From the NCBI GenBank assembly GCA_010094045.1, contig ML986613.1, forward strand, positions 248,001-312,000: a DNA stretch of 64,000 nucleotides, in the 5' to 3' direction. The translations under genes and the position numbers were made by a program. Shown piece by piece: positions 12,001 to 24,517 of the stretch. The number at the start of each line of letters is the position of its first letter. Position 1 is the stretch's first letter. Below the pieces are notes generated by a model that saw only the letters and a list, made by a program, of their open reading frames with translations, was not told where the DNA came from and searched no databases. Source of the DNA: Lojkania enalia (Eukaryota > Ascomycota > Dothideomycetes > Pleosporales).

Positions 12001-12416
12001 CAAAACCTAATCTATCTGCTTCTCGTCCAGCTTCCTCACCATCACCTACATCACTCGCACCCTCGTCTTCAATACCTCCACCCTCTCGACCAGCACCGGT
12101 ACCGAGCAAAGGGGTGGAAGAATCGTCTCCTCCAGTCTCCTCTGAGAGTACCGCTCTACCTGCCTGGTCAGATTCCTCGCTTCGAGCATATCTGGATGAT
12201 GGTAGTGACATAAGAGACATGTTGCTCGTCATTAACGATACTACGGGCGTCGTACCTGTCGGTCCCGAGCATCCCATCATGTCTCGACTGTTCGTCGAAG
12301 AGACTAAGACCGTCACCCAGCTCGGCGGAGAGTTAGACGGTCTACTAAACAAGTGGCTCGAGAGCAAGAGAAAGAAGCACAAGACGGCTGCTGCGCCCAT
12401 CAAAGCCGCGAGGTAA
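9049..12416 (+). CDS. TEA4: SH3-domain cell-polarity protein, Tea4/Bud14 type
   Basis: Three exons, 9049-9076, 9139-10413 and 10462-12416, give 1,085 residues. The short first exon encodes MTRPQIIRA and splices to DTLDLQDK, the usual beginning of this fungal family; without that 62-nt intron the frame would start inside intron sequence. The second intron (48 nt) falls in the SH3 domain, which spans about residues 385-445 (FVYALHTF ... YWWLVRV ... GYLPAEHIE). Directly after it comes a conserved basic block ending KTVQF (residues 486-490), which fits the [RK]-x-V-x-F protein phosphatase 1 docking pattern. The rest is low-complexity and acidic or Ser/Pro-rich. In yeasts Tea4 and Bud14 link PP1 to cortical polarity, microtubule ends and formins. 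The family call is firm; the PP1 role here is inferred. Confidence 0.85.
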
Positions 12417-13303
12417 CATCTGCTCAATGGTAGAGTTTGATTTTTCACTTTTTTTACTTGTACGATGGAGTGTATACCCAAACTATGGAGTCCTAGGATG
12501 GTTCCAAGGGGCCCAAAATGGAGCATTGGCGCATATGTTTGGATGAGTGTAACTTGATTGACGTCTTTTGCTTGTCATGCATCATGTATGGGATGTTTGT
12601 TGGTGTGTTTTTTTTTTTTATCTTTGCATGGTGCAAGATTCTCTCTTTTTTCTTTCTTTTTGAACCTTTGTTCTACTATTGGGGCGTTTGGTGGTGCTGG
12701 TGGTGGGTTGAGGACTTGGCTGGAGTACATGGTACATATTCTGGTGGAGTTTTGACTTATTATTATTATTATTATTTTTTCTCGGAGATTGGTGGGGGGT
12801 TCTTACACTCATTAATGTCTCCTTGGTATCTTTTGGGGTGCTCGATGAGCTAGCCCAACAGCGTCACGCCGGGCGCTACGCTTCCTCCCTTCTTTAGCCG
12901 ACTTAGGGGTGTCGAGCAACCGGAACATCTACTTTTTACATGCCGGCAATTCTTTTTTTGGTTGGGGGTTTTCAAGAGCTAGTATGTGGTGGGAAATGTA
13001 TATAGGATTATTTTAGTGAGCAAATGCAGGTTTGGTTGGCGCTGTGATTTGTGTGTGGATTATGGAATTTTATTTTGGAGTGAAGTAATTTTCTATGCTT
13101 ATTACTCGTTGCTAGCTAGGGTATACGAATGCTTTGCTTGGTATCTACTACGTGCCTTTTTGCGAAAAGTGCAAGATGCATGACATGTAAGATAATCTTT
13201 CTCCCCTTTATTCAGATGCCCGGCATGACCGCTCTCTCGTGATAACCCCACATCATGATCAGCAAGTGAATTCCCAAACCCACGAAATCCGTTCAGGAAC
13301 CCC
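12417..13303. other. Convergent 3' region between TEA4 and URB2
   Basis: T-rich on the + strand with several poly-T runs and a (TTA)n microsatellite at about 12757-12776. It should hold the 3' UTRs and polyadenylation signals of the two convergent genes. No gene recognised. Confidence 0.5.
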
Positions 13304-16300
13304 TCAAGGAGAACCTGCACCACCCCTTCCATTCGCCCTCCCCCACTCCTCCCAAACGCCCCTCCAAACATCCCTACACTCGCTACTCATTCCCACGTAC
13401 ATGGCATCCAGCACTTCTTTATCCAGCCCCGCGACACTGACAACTTCCCACACGCCCGACATCAACTTGGGTCTCACGGCCCCATCCAACCGGCCGCTCA
13501 AACAGAAGCGACAGAAGCTTGCTAGAAGTGGGTAGACGAACTGGGACGCGTAGGAACGAGCGGCCTTGACGGGATCATTGAGGACGTGCTTGGAGGATGT
13601 AGTGCGGCGATGGTGGGATTTGGAGAGCGTAGAGAGGGGCGGGGAGCAGAGGAGGGAGAGGAGCTTGGTGTAGTGGGTGGCGTGTTGGGGTGTTATTGGT
13701 GCGTCGGCGGAGGCGCGGTATTTCAGCCAGGCTGGATGCGTGGTACCGCGGGCGGTGTTGGGGATGAAGAGCAGGGAGAGGAGGCCCTGGAGCAGTGGGA
13801 GGAAGATGTGGTAGCGGCCGCCGAGCCGGCTGCGGTGTAGGAGGAGGACTAGACGCGTGGTTTTGCAGAGGCGAGTGTAGATTTGAGGTGCGCTGATTGG
13901 TGGGAGGGCCGGGCTGGACCGAGATGTGAGGGCTGTGAGGGTGCGGATTGTGGACTCGATGTTGGGTTGAGAGAGTAGGGAGGACTTTTCGAGGAGGATG
14001 GTGTCGATACTGTCTAGGAGGGCGTTGAAAGTTGCTATGTTTGAACTTATGGTTAGGATGTCGCAGATCCTGGGTATGATAGCGAGTTGCTGCGTCTTTT
14101 GTTCTGCGTCTTCAGCGAGATTATTGTCGAGTGTCGAGATGACAGTCTGAAGGAAGCGGAAAGACTCTGAATTAGCCTCGCTTTGTAGGAGCGGCGATAT
14201 TAGGCCCAGCTTCTCTGCCATAGAAAGAGATGCAAGAGCATTGTGAGCAGATCGAAGGATGGCTTGATTATCTTCGGCCGTCCCAACTTGACGTAGAAGC
14301 GCCAACGATAGTTTCGTGAACCACGCCGCATCGGGGAAGACGCTGAGCCTTGAGAGGGCTGTATAGAGTAGAACCCAAGTGTGTGATGGGAGCACGGAAG
14401 TGAGTGTAATTTCCGATGATCCAAGCAGATTATCGATATTCATCTTAGACTCGACCCAAGCGTGTAGAATCCTCTGAGCAGATATGAACAAGTCGCCCTT
14501 CCCCCTCAGATATTCCAGAGGCAACTCATTGAAGGCGCCGAGGACATAGTCTATCGAGATGGTCTCACTCTTTAGACAACTGTCTAATAATGCCAAATAT
14601 TGATCCCAGGGCACTATAGCGTCCTCATTCTGGACGGCGACCGTTCCCCTCATAATTGCCAGTTTGAGCGGGGAGCATTTTCGGGACTTCTTAAAGATGG
14701 ATGCAAGCTTGCTCTCAAACTTATCCAAGAACCGCTTATTCTGCGTCTGGTCCTTATTCATTAATAAATGGTGAAGCGTCGACCGCACCAAGTTCTGGAA
14801 ACCCTGCATAATAGATAGTGACTCGAAATTGCCATTGTGTAAGCTCTGAGCCACATTATAGAGTGTATTCCCTTCGGAACAAACTTTGGAGGTAGCATTA
14901 GGAAGTTGCATGAGATGATTCATGATACTGAGGTAGACATCGACGTCCCGTGGGTTCGAAAGCAGAATGTTGGTGATCTTGTTCAAGATTGATTCTCTCT
15001 GACTTCGTGAGATAGCAGCTGGGAGTACTTGCAGTAGAGCGCACTTTATAATATTCATTAAATGCTCACTATCCTCAGCCTTCTCCATTGCAGCCAAAAG
15101 AGCAGAACAATAAGCATCCCTCGTGCCTGATCTTGATTGCGAGAATACATGTTGGGAAAAGGCTGTCGTAACGCGTTCTCCCAACTCGTCGTCAACGTGC
15201 TTCGATACTTTGGAAATAAGGTCAAGTAGCGACTTTTGGCGTTGTTCCGGGTCGCAATATTCGATGAGTTGTGGGAATTCAACGCAAAAAATTTCCAACA
15301 TGTTGCTCAAGTCATCGGGTTCCAGTCGGTTGATTGACAAAGATTTGAGGATCCTGTGTACATTTCCCTGTATCGATTCTTCCCACCTAGGAACGGTTCG
15401 CAAATGATTACAAGCCGTGAGCAAGAATACAAGTGCTGCTGCTCGAGTGCGAGAATTGATGCGATGTTCATCTTGGTGTCTGCGGCCCGCGGCAACATCT
15501 TTGCGGGCTTGGTCGATGATGGGTTGAAAGAAAGTTTCTTGCCTTGCTGGAGACCCGTGAAGATCAATTGGCCAAACTACTGTGAGAAGTTGACACAAGG
15601 TCATCCAGCACGTTTCCATATTCACTGTAGAGCGATAGCGGTCCTGCTGAACGATCTTGACGTAAACTTGCAGCAATGATCTCAGATGAGGCCGAAGGAC
15701 TTCAATCGTCTCGTCATGTTCAAGTGATTCAAGTATAGTGCGAACCATGACTGCGCTGCTAGATGCATATTGGAAAGACTCTGCCTCTTCACTTAACGAA
15801 ACGTCGCTTCCTTGTGCAGATTTGATACGATCGACATGATGCGTAAAGACATCCACAATCTGTGTTTCTGTTAAGAATTTCTCAAACAACCATGAGAATT
15901 CAATGCATAATTTGCGGTTTTCCCAAATGTTTCGGCGTATGTCTCTCAATGGAGTTCGTATAGTAGGCACATTCTGGCGCAATTGTTCGTCCCACCTCTG
16001 CAAAAAGCCCAGTAGGTCTCGACTTCTTGCATATGCCAGCATGATGGGAACAACAATAGACTGCACAATGGTATCTTGCCATGCGTCATGCTGTATTATA
16101 GGAGACCTATCCGACCTCTCCCCTTTCTGACTATCCCAAAAGTTATCTTCGCTGCTTGTGGCTGATATTAGGTCAAAGAGGAATGCAGTGAGATCTTCTG
16201 GACGATCATCAGAAGAATCAGACCTAGGCTTAGAGATTAGAAAGTCCGGGTCAACTTTGATCAATGCTGCGATTAGGGACCATTGAATGTTCCTCTTCTG

Positions 16301-17811
16301 GTTCAGCGGAAATTTAGCTCCGGAGTGAAACCAAAACAGATCATTAAGAATTTCGGCATTGACATTGACACCACGAACCGAAATGACAGCCAGCAAATTC
16401 TCCAATACGTCTATCGAAGCTTTCGAAGTTACAAATTTCGGAGCTTCAAGCGAACATCCAGCACATTCGGCGAGTGCGATAAATACACTCTGTATCCATG
16501 GATTCTCCGTGATTTTATTCCTTCTTGTTTGTGATGGTGAGAACCTGATAGCCATGTCGAGAAGCTGCGGAGCCATACGTAAAAGAGGAATAAAGATTTC
16601 AGGCACAGACTCAGATGCATCTTGAATCTCTGCAATTTGCTCAACTTGCGCACGAAGCGGCCTGAGGTTATCAACGAAGAATTTGGGTTTTGATTCTCGG
16701 GCTTCATTTTTAGAGGCAGCAGCAGCGGATGCATCTAGAAAGAAGATAGTCCTTGAAGGCGCAAATAAGTGTTGCGAAAGCAGTTTCTCCAGAAAATGAA
16801 TCGCATTGTCAACCGCCTTGTTTGAGTCTAGCGCAGGTGCATTGGAACCGGGTATTTGAAGGATATCGTAAAGGTAGAGGGTTGGAATAAGACATTCGTT
16901 TGAAAATTGCTCCGCGGATGCCTCGGAGCTATCATTCGCGTCGGTGATGCGAGATTCCCAGATCTTCTGTACCAACGAAAGGCTGAGACATTCATCAGGA
17001 AATTCGAGGTCTCTACTCAAAGCAAGTCGTTTATGAATAGCTATAAGCCAGAATTTCAAGATCCTGGCAGCCTGTGCGCTCTCTGTCCGTAGGGCCGACT
17101 CCATATTTTCGGCCTGGATAGCTCCTTCACCTTGTTCAGAGGACTCGGATTTGGCTACTATCGACCTTACGGCCAGTGTTACTGTAAGGAATAGCTGTTC
17201 GGGCCCAGGCAATCCCAGAGCTCGTTTCTTTGGCGATGTGCTAGTACTAGATGAAGATCGCTTTCGTTTTCGAGAAGGGCTCGGACCCTCTTGCATAGTT
17301 TCACTCGACTCCTCATCTTTTGAATGCTCCTCATCTTTTGCCCTTTGAGCTTGGCTAATAATCTCTTTGTCAGAATTCTCCTGCAATGTCTTCTCGAGCA
17401 CACCCAAAAATTCGGCATCCCTCAGCTGTGTAGCACAGCGATTTGTGGGCACAACATGAATCATCCAGTCCAGTAACTTCCAGGCTCTTTGATTTGCGCG
17501 CGCCTGCGCTCCTGCTTCTGTTTGGTCTTTCAACTTATCCAGCATCCAATGGAGCACCCATTCCGCCCGAGCGCGTATTAGACGGTGGTTGACTTCTGAG
17601 CGCCCTTTTGCATCCTGTATGGTATCCCAGTGATCCGGAAGCCCGATTATGTGCGTCGCTTGCCGAATCTGTTCATTTAAGTCTGCCCAGTCCTTGTCAA
17701 TTGCGAGTAATCGAGGCAAAGTTGGCGTCAATGGGCTTGCTGAACCCTATAAATCCTTAGTACCGTATACGCCATCGCTGATAGGAAACATACCAAAGAA
17801 AGCGCCGCCAT
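13304..17811 (-). CDS. URB2: Urb2/Npa2 family 60S ribosome-biogenesis protein
   Basis: Two exons, 17811-17794 and 17746-13304, give 1,486 residues. The tiny first exon (MAALSL) and 47-nt intron (GTATGT ... TATAG) supply the only in-frame ATG; the long frame on its own would have to start at TTG. The protein is a long alpha-helical repeat type with a nuclear-localisation-like segment at about residues 160-180 (RKRKRSSSS ... SPKKR). The last 200 residues match the Urb2/Npa2 C-terminal domain (LVLLLHRSRLGGRYHIFLPL, then FCRFCLSG). In yeast Urb2 acts in the nucleolus in early pre-60S particles with Npa1/Urb1, Dbp6, Nop8 and Rsa3. It is divergent from MIC10, with 246 bp between the start codons. 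Confidence 0.88.
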
Positions 17812-18057
17812 CTTGCCTGACGCTCAACGAGTGTAGAGCGGCAAGTGGTGAAGGTGAAGGAGGGGTGTTGAGAAATCTAGAAATTTTGCGCACGGGCCGC
17901 AATGCTGCTAACCTTGGCAACGTCGTGTTGATCGCAGACTTCCGCTCAAGCACCCGACCGAGCAAAATCATCACGACCGCTCAATCCACCTCCATCACCG
18001 TACGGACACTCCATTTACTAGTCAAGCCGACCAATTGACAGCCCTCATATACCCGCC

Positions 18058-18609
18058 ATGGCCGACGAGTCTCCTAAACCCACTACACCCGTTCCTCGAA
18101 CCTCCCGCCCATTGAGCGAAGCTCTGCTGAACGAGAAGGTACTACTCCTTGTGCTATCGCATCCCAAGCATTCTCAAAGGCGCATAAAAAGCCCTATAGC
18201 TTGAATTGTGGAGTTCTCATCCTCTTGTCTATCCAATTGTAGCTCAAGCAATTTCAAGCGACTGCGAGATACATTCCCTGTGATATACCGCGCGAATCAG
18301 CTACGCTGTCCTACTGGGAATATGAATGCTGATTTTTGCTCTACAGTGGGATCGCTGCCTGTCGTCCTTTCTTATCCGCTCCGGTCTTGGTCTATCATTC
18401 GGCGTTGTCTTTTCCGTCCTCCTCTTCAAGCGACGTGCATGGCCCGCATTTATTGGTCTCGGATTCGGCGCCGGACGAGCCTGGGAAGAATGTGATAATG
18501 TCAGTTGAAATATAGATTCATAAGGCAAGATCTCGGCTAATGTCTTTTGCAGTCATTCAAGCGAGCGTCGGCATCTTCCACGGACGGGATCCGAGTAATA
18601 AGGCCATAA
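18058..18609 (+). CDS. MIC10: MICOS subunit Mic10
   Basis: Three exons, 18058-18138, 18347-18499 and 18553-18609, give 96 residues, the normal size of Mic10. After NEK the second exon reads WDRCLSSFLIRSGLG, the family's hallmark. Two hairpin membrane segments carry the glycine motifs that drive oligomerisation (SGLGLSFGVVF and GLGFGAGRAW). Mic10 is an inner mitochondrial membrane protein that bends membrane at cristae junctions as part of MICOS. The first intron is unusually long here (208 nt) and the second uses a weak GTCAGT donor, so a gene finder could easily miss this gene. It shares a 246-bp divergent promoter with URB2. Confidence 0.9.
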
Positions 18610-19161
18610 GGAGAAATCCACCGAATATGGGAGTCCCATGAAATGAGGTGGACACTCGAGGGTCGAGAGCAGATCATGCAAAACTACGTTGTACAGTAGG
18701 GCACAAACCTAGACATTGAGGAATGGAATTGTACATTTGGTCCACCCAAGGTTTCTGTAATATCATGCTCATGGACTGGTTATTAGTGGCATTCTTAGCA
18801 CATTCTTACTATGGAGCGGATCATATCCCGAAAATACGTGGAACATGGCATGCTCTACATATTTGTAAGTCACTTGATTTGAAGGGATCGTTTGTTAAAA
18901 ACCCCATTGGTATTCAAGCGACGCAGAGGAAAGACCACCGAGACTTAATATGACTCCAGGATCAGAGAGTTTGCCCGATATTCAACAGCCACATCCGTCT
19001 ACCATGACTTGCATGGCATCAGCTTTTACCGCATTGAGGCGCAATTCCCTTTCAGCCTCGTCTAGGATACCATCACCATCACCATCCGCTGCTTTGGCTC
19101 CTCCATTCAAATTCCTTAGCCCTGGCATAGGGCTCGCATTCTCATCGCCGATTTTCTAGCT
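18610..19161. other. Intergenic, start of AT-rich island
   Basis: Short open frames only, none recognised. Base composition shifts towards AT downstream of MIC10. Confidence 0.45.
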
Positions 19162-19695
19162 TTATTTTCCCCACGACGCCAATTCTGCCACAAGTCTCTT
19201 GTCGACGTTATCGCGGACCAGACTTGCGCCTGCATAGCTCTGAACGTAATTTACTGCCTTGTCCGCGCTAAGGATCTTTGACGGAGTCGGGTAGGGAAAT
19301 TTAGTGCTCTGGGTAGCCATACCACCGTAGTTTGAACAGACCACTCCAATCCCCTTCCTATTCAGGCTCCCGTCCCTATCGGAATCAGAAGCTTTCTTTG
19401 ACGGACCCATTGAAAGTTTGAGTTACCATGTGTGAATGCTATTACACTAGTACTTGAACCCGATATGAAATAATTGCTCACGATATTCGCTTCGCTCAAC
19501 TCAGCAGAGTTCCCTGCAATATATACACCCCCGCTTCCCCATTTGTGCACCACGTTGTTCGTTAAGTCGTTGGTACCCCTGACTTTTGAGTTCTAGGACT
19601 TATTGTCCATGTACAAATTACTAAATAGCAAGATGCATTGAGGACTATCGCCAATTTGGCCACCAAAGGCAAAAGCGATACGAGTAGAAGCAGCT
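19162..19695 (-). pseudogene. Pectate-lyase-like beta-helix enzyme, 3' relic
   Basis: Reading down the minus strand from about 19690: SNLYMDNKS-stop-NSKVRGTNDL, then NNVVHKWGSGGVYIAGNSA, then NYFISGSSTS, and in another frame SDSDRDG and VRDNVDKRLVAELASWG. These match, in order, the C-terminal half of secreted pectate lyases (family pattern LYMDNxSRNPKVRG; SDxDxDGMPD; GASxxRDxVDxRxV). One in-frame stop and at least one frame change break it, and I cannot find the N-terminal half or a signal peptide upstream. Pectate lyases cleave plant pectin outside the cell. The relic lies 0.7 kb from a GH95 gene, also a plant-polysaccharide enzyme. Exact lyase subfamily is uncertain. Confidence 0.7.
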
Positions 19696-20360
19696 GTATA
19701 ATGAACCAGGGGAATACAATATCGACCAGTCAAATACAAAATTCAGCTTTTCATCTCTCAACTTATAAGTGATGATGAAAAAAACCAAAATCTACTAGAT
19801 CGAGCAGAGAACGAATTCCTCTCTAGGAGTATGTTTGCAACTTCGGCTTATTTCTCCACTGTCTTATTTGACAAGTTCAGAGAACTAGGCCACTTTTGTG
19901 AGCGTTTTAATATAATTGTTGGTTTGACAGCGGCTTAATCAAACATCCTTTAGGAACATTCTAGCACCACTTTGACTACTGCATACTAAGTTGAAGCAAC
20001 CATACTAAGTCAAAGCTTTTGCCTAGTAAGCTTTGGCTTTTATTTGAAATTCCGATTCTTCAATTGATGAATTTAGGCCCACGATGCCAAGGAACAGGAC
20101 CTTCCTTCTAACTTGCGTCGGAAAAAATCTCTAAATTTCCTCGAAAGCTATTTAGCACTCGGGATTAATTTTACGAGATCAACGTCACAACCGAGATCAA
20201 CACCATAAATAACCTAATACATTGTCGCTAGGTACCCCACCTTTGACGACATCCACTTTGAACCTGCATTTTGCTACTCCTTTCCACGTACGGGCCGCAG
20301 TGATTATGCCTGCAACATCAACAGCAGTTTTTAGTTTAGCAATTGTGTCAGCAGGTAATC
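19696..20360. other. Intergenic between the lyase relic and the GH95 gene
   Basis: AT-rich. It may include eroded 5' parts of the lyase on the minus strand and the promoter of the GH95 gene on the plus strand. Nothing firm. Confidence 0.4.
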
Positions 20361-23040
20361 ATGCTTTACACCCATTTAAGCATGTTCTTAGTATGTTGGT
20401 ATCTGGTGCTGGCTCTCCTGGCGACTTCTTCCTGCAGCAAAATCTTGTGGTCCTCTTCTCCAGTCACCGATTATTCCAATATAATACAGGAAACATATTT
20501 GCTCGGCAATGGCAAAATAGGTGGTAGGTCTTTCTCATATAAGAAAGTGAGCTTTAATATTTATACTTACAGCTATGCCATTCGGCCGACCTGGGGAGGA
20601 GAAGATAGTCCTCAATGTCGACTCACTTTGGTCCGGAGGACCCTTCAGTGTTGAAGTAAGCGCCTCCTTCGGTATGAAATAGGCTCAAACAATATTCTTC
20701 TAGCATTTTGCTTTTCCTTCTTTATTATCAACTAATGTTTCAAAGCTGATTGGAAAGGAAGAACTACACCGGCGGCAATCCCACCGAAAGGAAGGATAAA
20801 TATCTGCATGATATTCGCTCCTGGATATTCCAGAATGTAACGGGAAGTATGGGAACAATCTGGCTCTCCTTTTCAGTCAGGCTGACAAAAAAGATGTCTC
20901 AAACTTGCTCGGAAGTGGTGACAACTATGGCACATATCAAGTATTGGGAAATTTGTCGATCTCACACAACAACGATGCTATGCCAGGAACCTATCAGAGA
21001 AATCTGGATCTGGACGCCGGAATATACACTACAAATTATTCCACTTACGCTGGCGATTTGTATACGACGAGCGTGTTTTGCAGTTACCCGGATCAAGTAT
21101 GTGTCTATCAAATCAACTCTACGGCTACTCTTCCTGAGATTTTAGTCCGATTTGAGAATCAGTTTGTCAATAGGGCTCTAGCAAGCTCAGTTTGTGGCGA
21201 AGGATATACTAGACTGCAAGGGATTACCCAAGCAGGGCCTCCCGAGGGCATGAAATATGAAGGCTTTGCTAGAGTCATCGGGGCCGAGGAAAGTTCTACC
21301 AAATGCTCCCAGAAGGATAATGGAACCCTTGTAGTGCCATTAACGCCTGGACTACGATCTATTGGGATCGTTATTGGAGCTGGTACGAATTATGATCCAA
21401 AAAAAGGCAATGCAGAAACCAATTTCTCCTTTCAGGGTGAAGATCCGTCACTGCAATTACAAGCAATGACTAGCATAGCTGCTTCAAAAGCAATTGAGAA
21501 ACTCAAGGAACGTCATGTAGAAGACTATCAAGGCCTCTTGGGCGCATTTGCACTTGAACTCCCCGATCCGAGGGGTTCAACCAAAGTGGAAACCTCAAAA
21601 CTCTTCTCAAGTTATCAATCTTCTAGCGGGGACCCGTTTGTCGAGTCGTTGTTATTCGATTATTCTAGACATCTTCTCATCTCATCATCTCGGGAGAACT
21701 CGCTCCCGGCTAACTTGCAGGGGCGATGGAGCTCCGAACTATCGGCCGCTTGGTCTGCTGACTACCATGCCAACATCAACTTGCAGATGAATTACTGGGC
21801 TGTAGAACAGACAGGACTAGGCAAAATTCAGGAAGGGCTATGGCAATATATGCAAGATACATGGGTGCCAAGAGGAAGGGAAACGGCGAGTCTTTTGTAC
21901 GGAGCGCTGGGTTGGGTCGTCCATAACGAGATGAACATTTTCGGACATACAGCAATGAAAGAGGATGCACAATGGGCAAATTGTGAGCTAAATGATTCCC
22001 TTATTCCGATAAACTTCTGACTTCTTGCAGACCCTGCCTCCGCCGCGTGGATGATGCAGCACGTAGCCGATCATTTCTCCTACTCTCAGAATATCACCTG
22101 GCTTCGTACTATCGGGTACCCACTTATCAAAGGCGTATCAGAATTCTGGCTTAGCCAACTCCAAGAAGACCGCTATTGGAAGGATAGTACACTAGTAGTA
22201 AATCCATGCAACAGCCCTGAGCAAGGTCCTACCACATTTGGCTGCGCCCACTATCAACAAACAATACACCAGCTCTGGGCCAACGTGCTAGCGTTTGGTC
22301 CACTTGTAGGCGAATCCGGCTCAGCGTTGCTCAAATACATTAGCTCCAGACTTTTCCACTTAGATAAAGGCCTTCATTTCACATCGTGGGGAGGCATAAA
22401 GGAGTGGAAGATGCCGGAATCCTTAGGTCAGGTATACGACTACCGGAATAATACTCACCGCCATCTCTCACACCTATGGGGTTGGTATCCTGGCCTCACA
22501 CTCGTCTCTCCTTCCTCACTGTACTACCTTTCCGGTTACACAAATCGTACAATCCAAGACGCAGTCCGGACATCATTGTATTCGCGCGGTATCGGAAATG
22601 GGCCCGATGCAAATGCTGGTTGGGAAAAGGTCTGGCGTGCGGCTTGTTGGGCGCGTTTGAATGACACTGAGATGGCGTACTCTGAGCTTAAATATGCAAT
22701 CGAGCAAAACTTTGTAGGTAATGCGTTGAGCATGTACAGTGGGAAGAAGGTGCCATTTCAGATTGATGCGAACTTCGGATTTGCGGGGGCAGTGTTAGCT
22801 ATGCTTGTTGTTGATATTGAGGAACCGCACATGACGCGTAAAGGAGAAATAAGAATAGTGGTGCTGGGCCCAGCAATTCCGGGGGCTTGGGGTGGTGGAA
22901 GAGTTAGGAGTTTAAGGCTAAGAGGCGGTGGCAGTGTTGACTTTGGTTGGGATAATGAGGGCGTTGTCACTTGGGCAAAGTCTCTCGCGGAAGGCTTGAG
23001 GTTTGTGGATAAATTTGGAAAGATTATTACATTGGAGTAG
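20361..23040 (+). CDS. GH95 alpha-L-fucosidase, secreted, with a 1-base frameshift
   Basis: Exons 20361-20523, 20573-20655, 20762-21982 and 22031-23040; introns of 49, 106 and 48 nt. An N-terminal signal peptide ([19 protein letters not shown] from 20382, or ATG 20361) predicts secretion. Family blocks follow in order: [45 protein letters not shown], the N-x-N pair in NINLQMNYW (21772-21780), IKEW (near 22396), HRHLSHLWG, and IDANFG (near 22763); the N-x-N, Glu and Asp correspond to the known GH95 active site. GH95 removes alpha-1,2-fucose, for example from plant xyloglucan. Around 20849-20851 the frame changes by one base with no possible intron, so the gene is either freshly broken or carries a sequencing error. 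The downstream 2.1 kb is otherwise intact. Confidence 0.85.
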
Positions 23041-24189
23041 ATTAATGAGGTCGGTGCGATTATGGAAGGTGGAATGGTGTGCTATATTTCCCACTGAGAG
23101 GATCTATTCGCTTGAGCTTCTATGATAAGCGATATTGCAGCGTAGTGCAACGAATATATATATATTTACTAGAGCTCAAATGCCCTGAGAAAGTGTAGTA
23201 ACATAGTTATTAAGGACGACGACTCTTCTCTATGACTCTAAAATCGGCCTTACTAGATTTCGTCTGAGACTAACATTCTGGAAAGGTCTTCCTTACTCAT
23301 CTCTATTAGCATCTATTAAGAAGTTTAGCGCGTGACCTTCAAATCATTAGCGGTGGACGTCAAATCAATGTTAGATTAATTAGATATGTTATGAACAACA
23401 CAAATCTTCCAAAATAGATGAACGGTCAAATGTGTTACCGACAGCTCAATACCTCAATGTCAAATAGTCTTTTTTGCTTGACCGCTAGTCCGTCATTTGC
23501 CCTCAAACTATCTAGGTCTCTTCCATTCTCATGCATTGATTGTTCAAACCTATCCCAGAATATTCCATTTAACCTTCCTGTCAGCAATGACTGGCAAACT
23601 TCTCTCCATGTCCTCTCTTTGAAACAACTTTTACGCTTGTAGCCCCAGGGACAATCATCCCTGATACAGTAGATCCGGAAAACTCTACTGCCGCGCCCAA
23701 GTACGCCAGCAATGTCTACCGGACATCGGCGCTGAGGACGATACCCCTACAACTTTACAATTCCTACCAGATATCCGTGATAATAACGATCAAGCAGTGG
23801 TCGCACCAAACAATAGCATGCCATTCGGGGTCAGCGAATATTCGACGTCCTTCAAAGCCTCAGACAAAAATATCCTCGTCATTTGGAGTCCGATTATAGA
23901 ACAGGCGTTTTATTGATATAATGGCTGTGAGTGGCGGTCTAATTATGGGAAGCCTTTGGACCTTGCCAATCTACTCCATGGTCGCGCAAGCCTCTCAATT
24001 ATAGTAATCAGACTATTGGGTCGTATTGAGGGTACATAAAGGATCCTCATGATTCTCCTTCCGCATGCTGACCATATTCTAGAGTTCGACGTGACTCGCG
24101 AATTTGACCGCGACCTTAAGTATTCTCTTAACATGTGAGCTTCTGAGCTTGTCGTAGAAAATCACTTATCGGATGTCTCCGATACCACT
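23041..24189 (+). other. AT-rich stretch with unrecognised coding remnant
   Basis: From about 23719 one plus-strand frame reads as protein-like sequence (for example PDIRDNNDQAVVAPNN and SFKASDKNILVIWSPII) but meets in-frame stops (TGA near 23913, TAA at 24037, TGA near 24124) before joining the frame of the small spliced ORF at 24190. It looks like a decayed gene. I do not recognise the family. Confidence 0.35.
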
Positions 24190-24517
24190 ATGCCGGAGGA
24201 TTTTGAAGACCTTCCCATCGTCGTTGACGAGGTAAGTGACAATTCAGCTGCCCTGACGACCATATGGCCTGGACGATTGAAGAACTGGATAATAGTTAGA
24301 GGAAGACTACGATTTCCAGAAGTACAAGAGGGTCGGCTTCGAGGTAAGTAAATCTTTGTTGCTTAACCTCGCTTAGCTGACCGATTCCAAGCTTCTCATA
24401 TCAAGTGTGAATTCGAGGTTTGGGTACCACTTGAGGAGTTACGGGGAAAGCGCATTCCTCATGATGCTAGGATTCAGACCTGTATACTTCTCATTAAAGG
24501 CCACAGACGATAAGTAA
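24190..24517 (+). CDS. Small spliced ORF, unrecognised; possibly the end of a decayed gene
   Basis: Exons 24190-24231, 24296-24343 and 24392-24517 join in frame through two introns of 64 and 48 nt, both with perfect GTAAGT donors and normal acceptors, to give 71 residues (begins MPEDFEDLPIVVDE, ends SLKATDDK). The preserved splicing suggests this was or is a real gene. The same frame continues upstream through three stops, so it may be the 3' end of a longer pseudogene rather than an independent small protein. No domain recognised. Confidence 0.35.

Noticed and set aside
17729..17731. TTG as start of URB2
   Set aside because: A short upstream exon with ATG at 17811 and a canonical 47-nt intron gives a normal start; fungi rarely start at TTG.
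20656..21145. Second GH95-frame ORF continuing to 21145
   Set aside because: After about 20851 this frame loses all GH95 similarity while the neighbouring frame gains it; the later part is an out-of-frame shadow.
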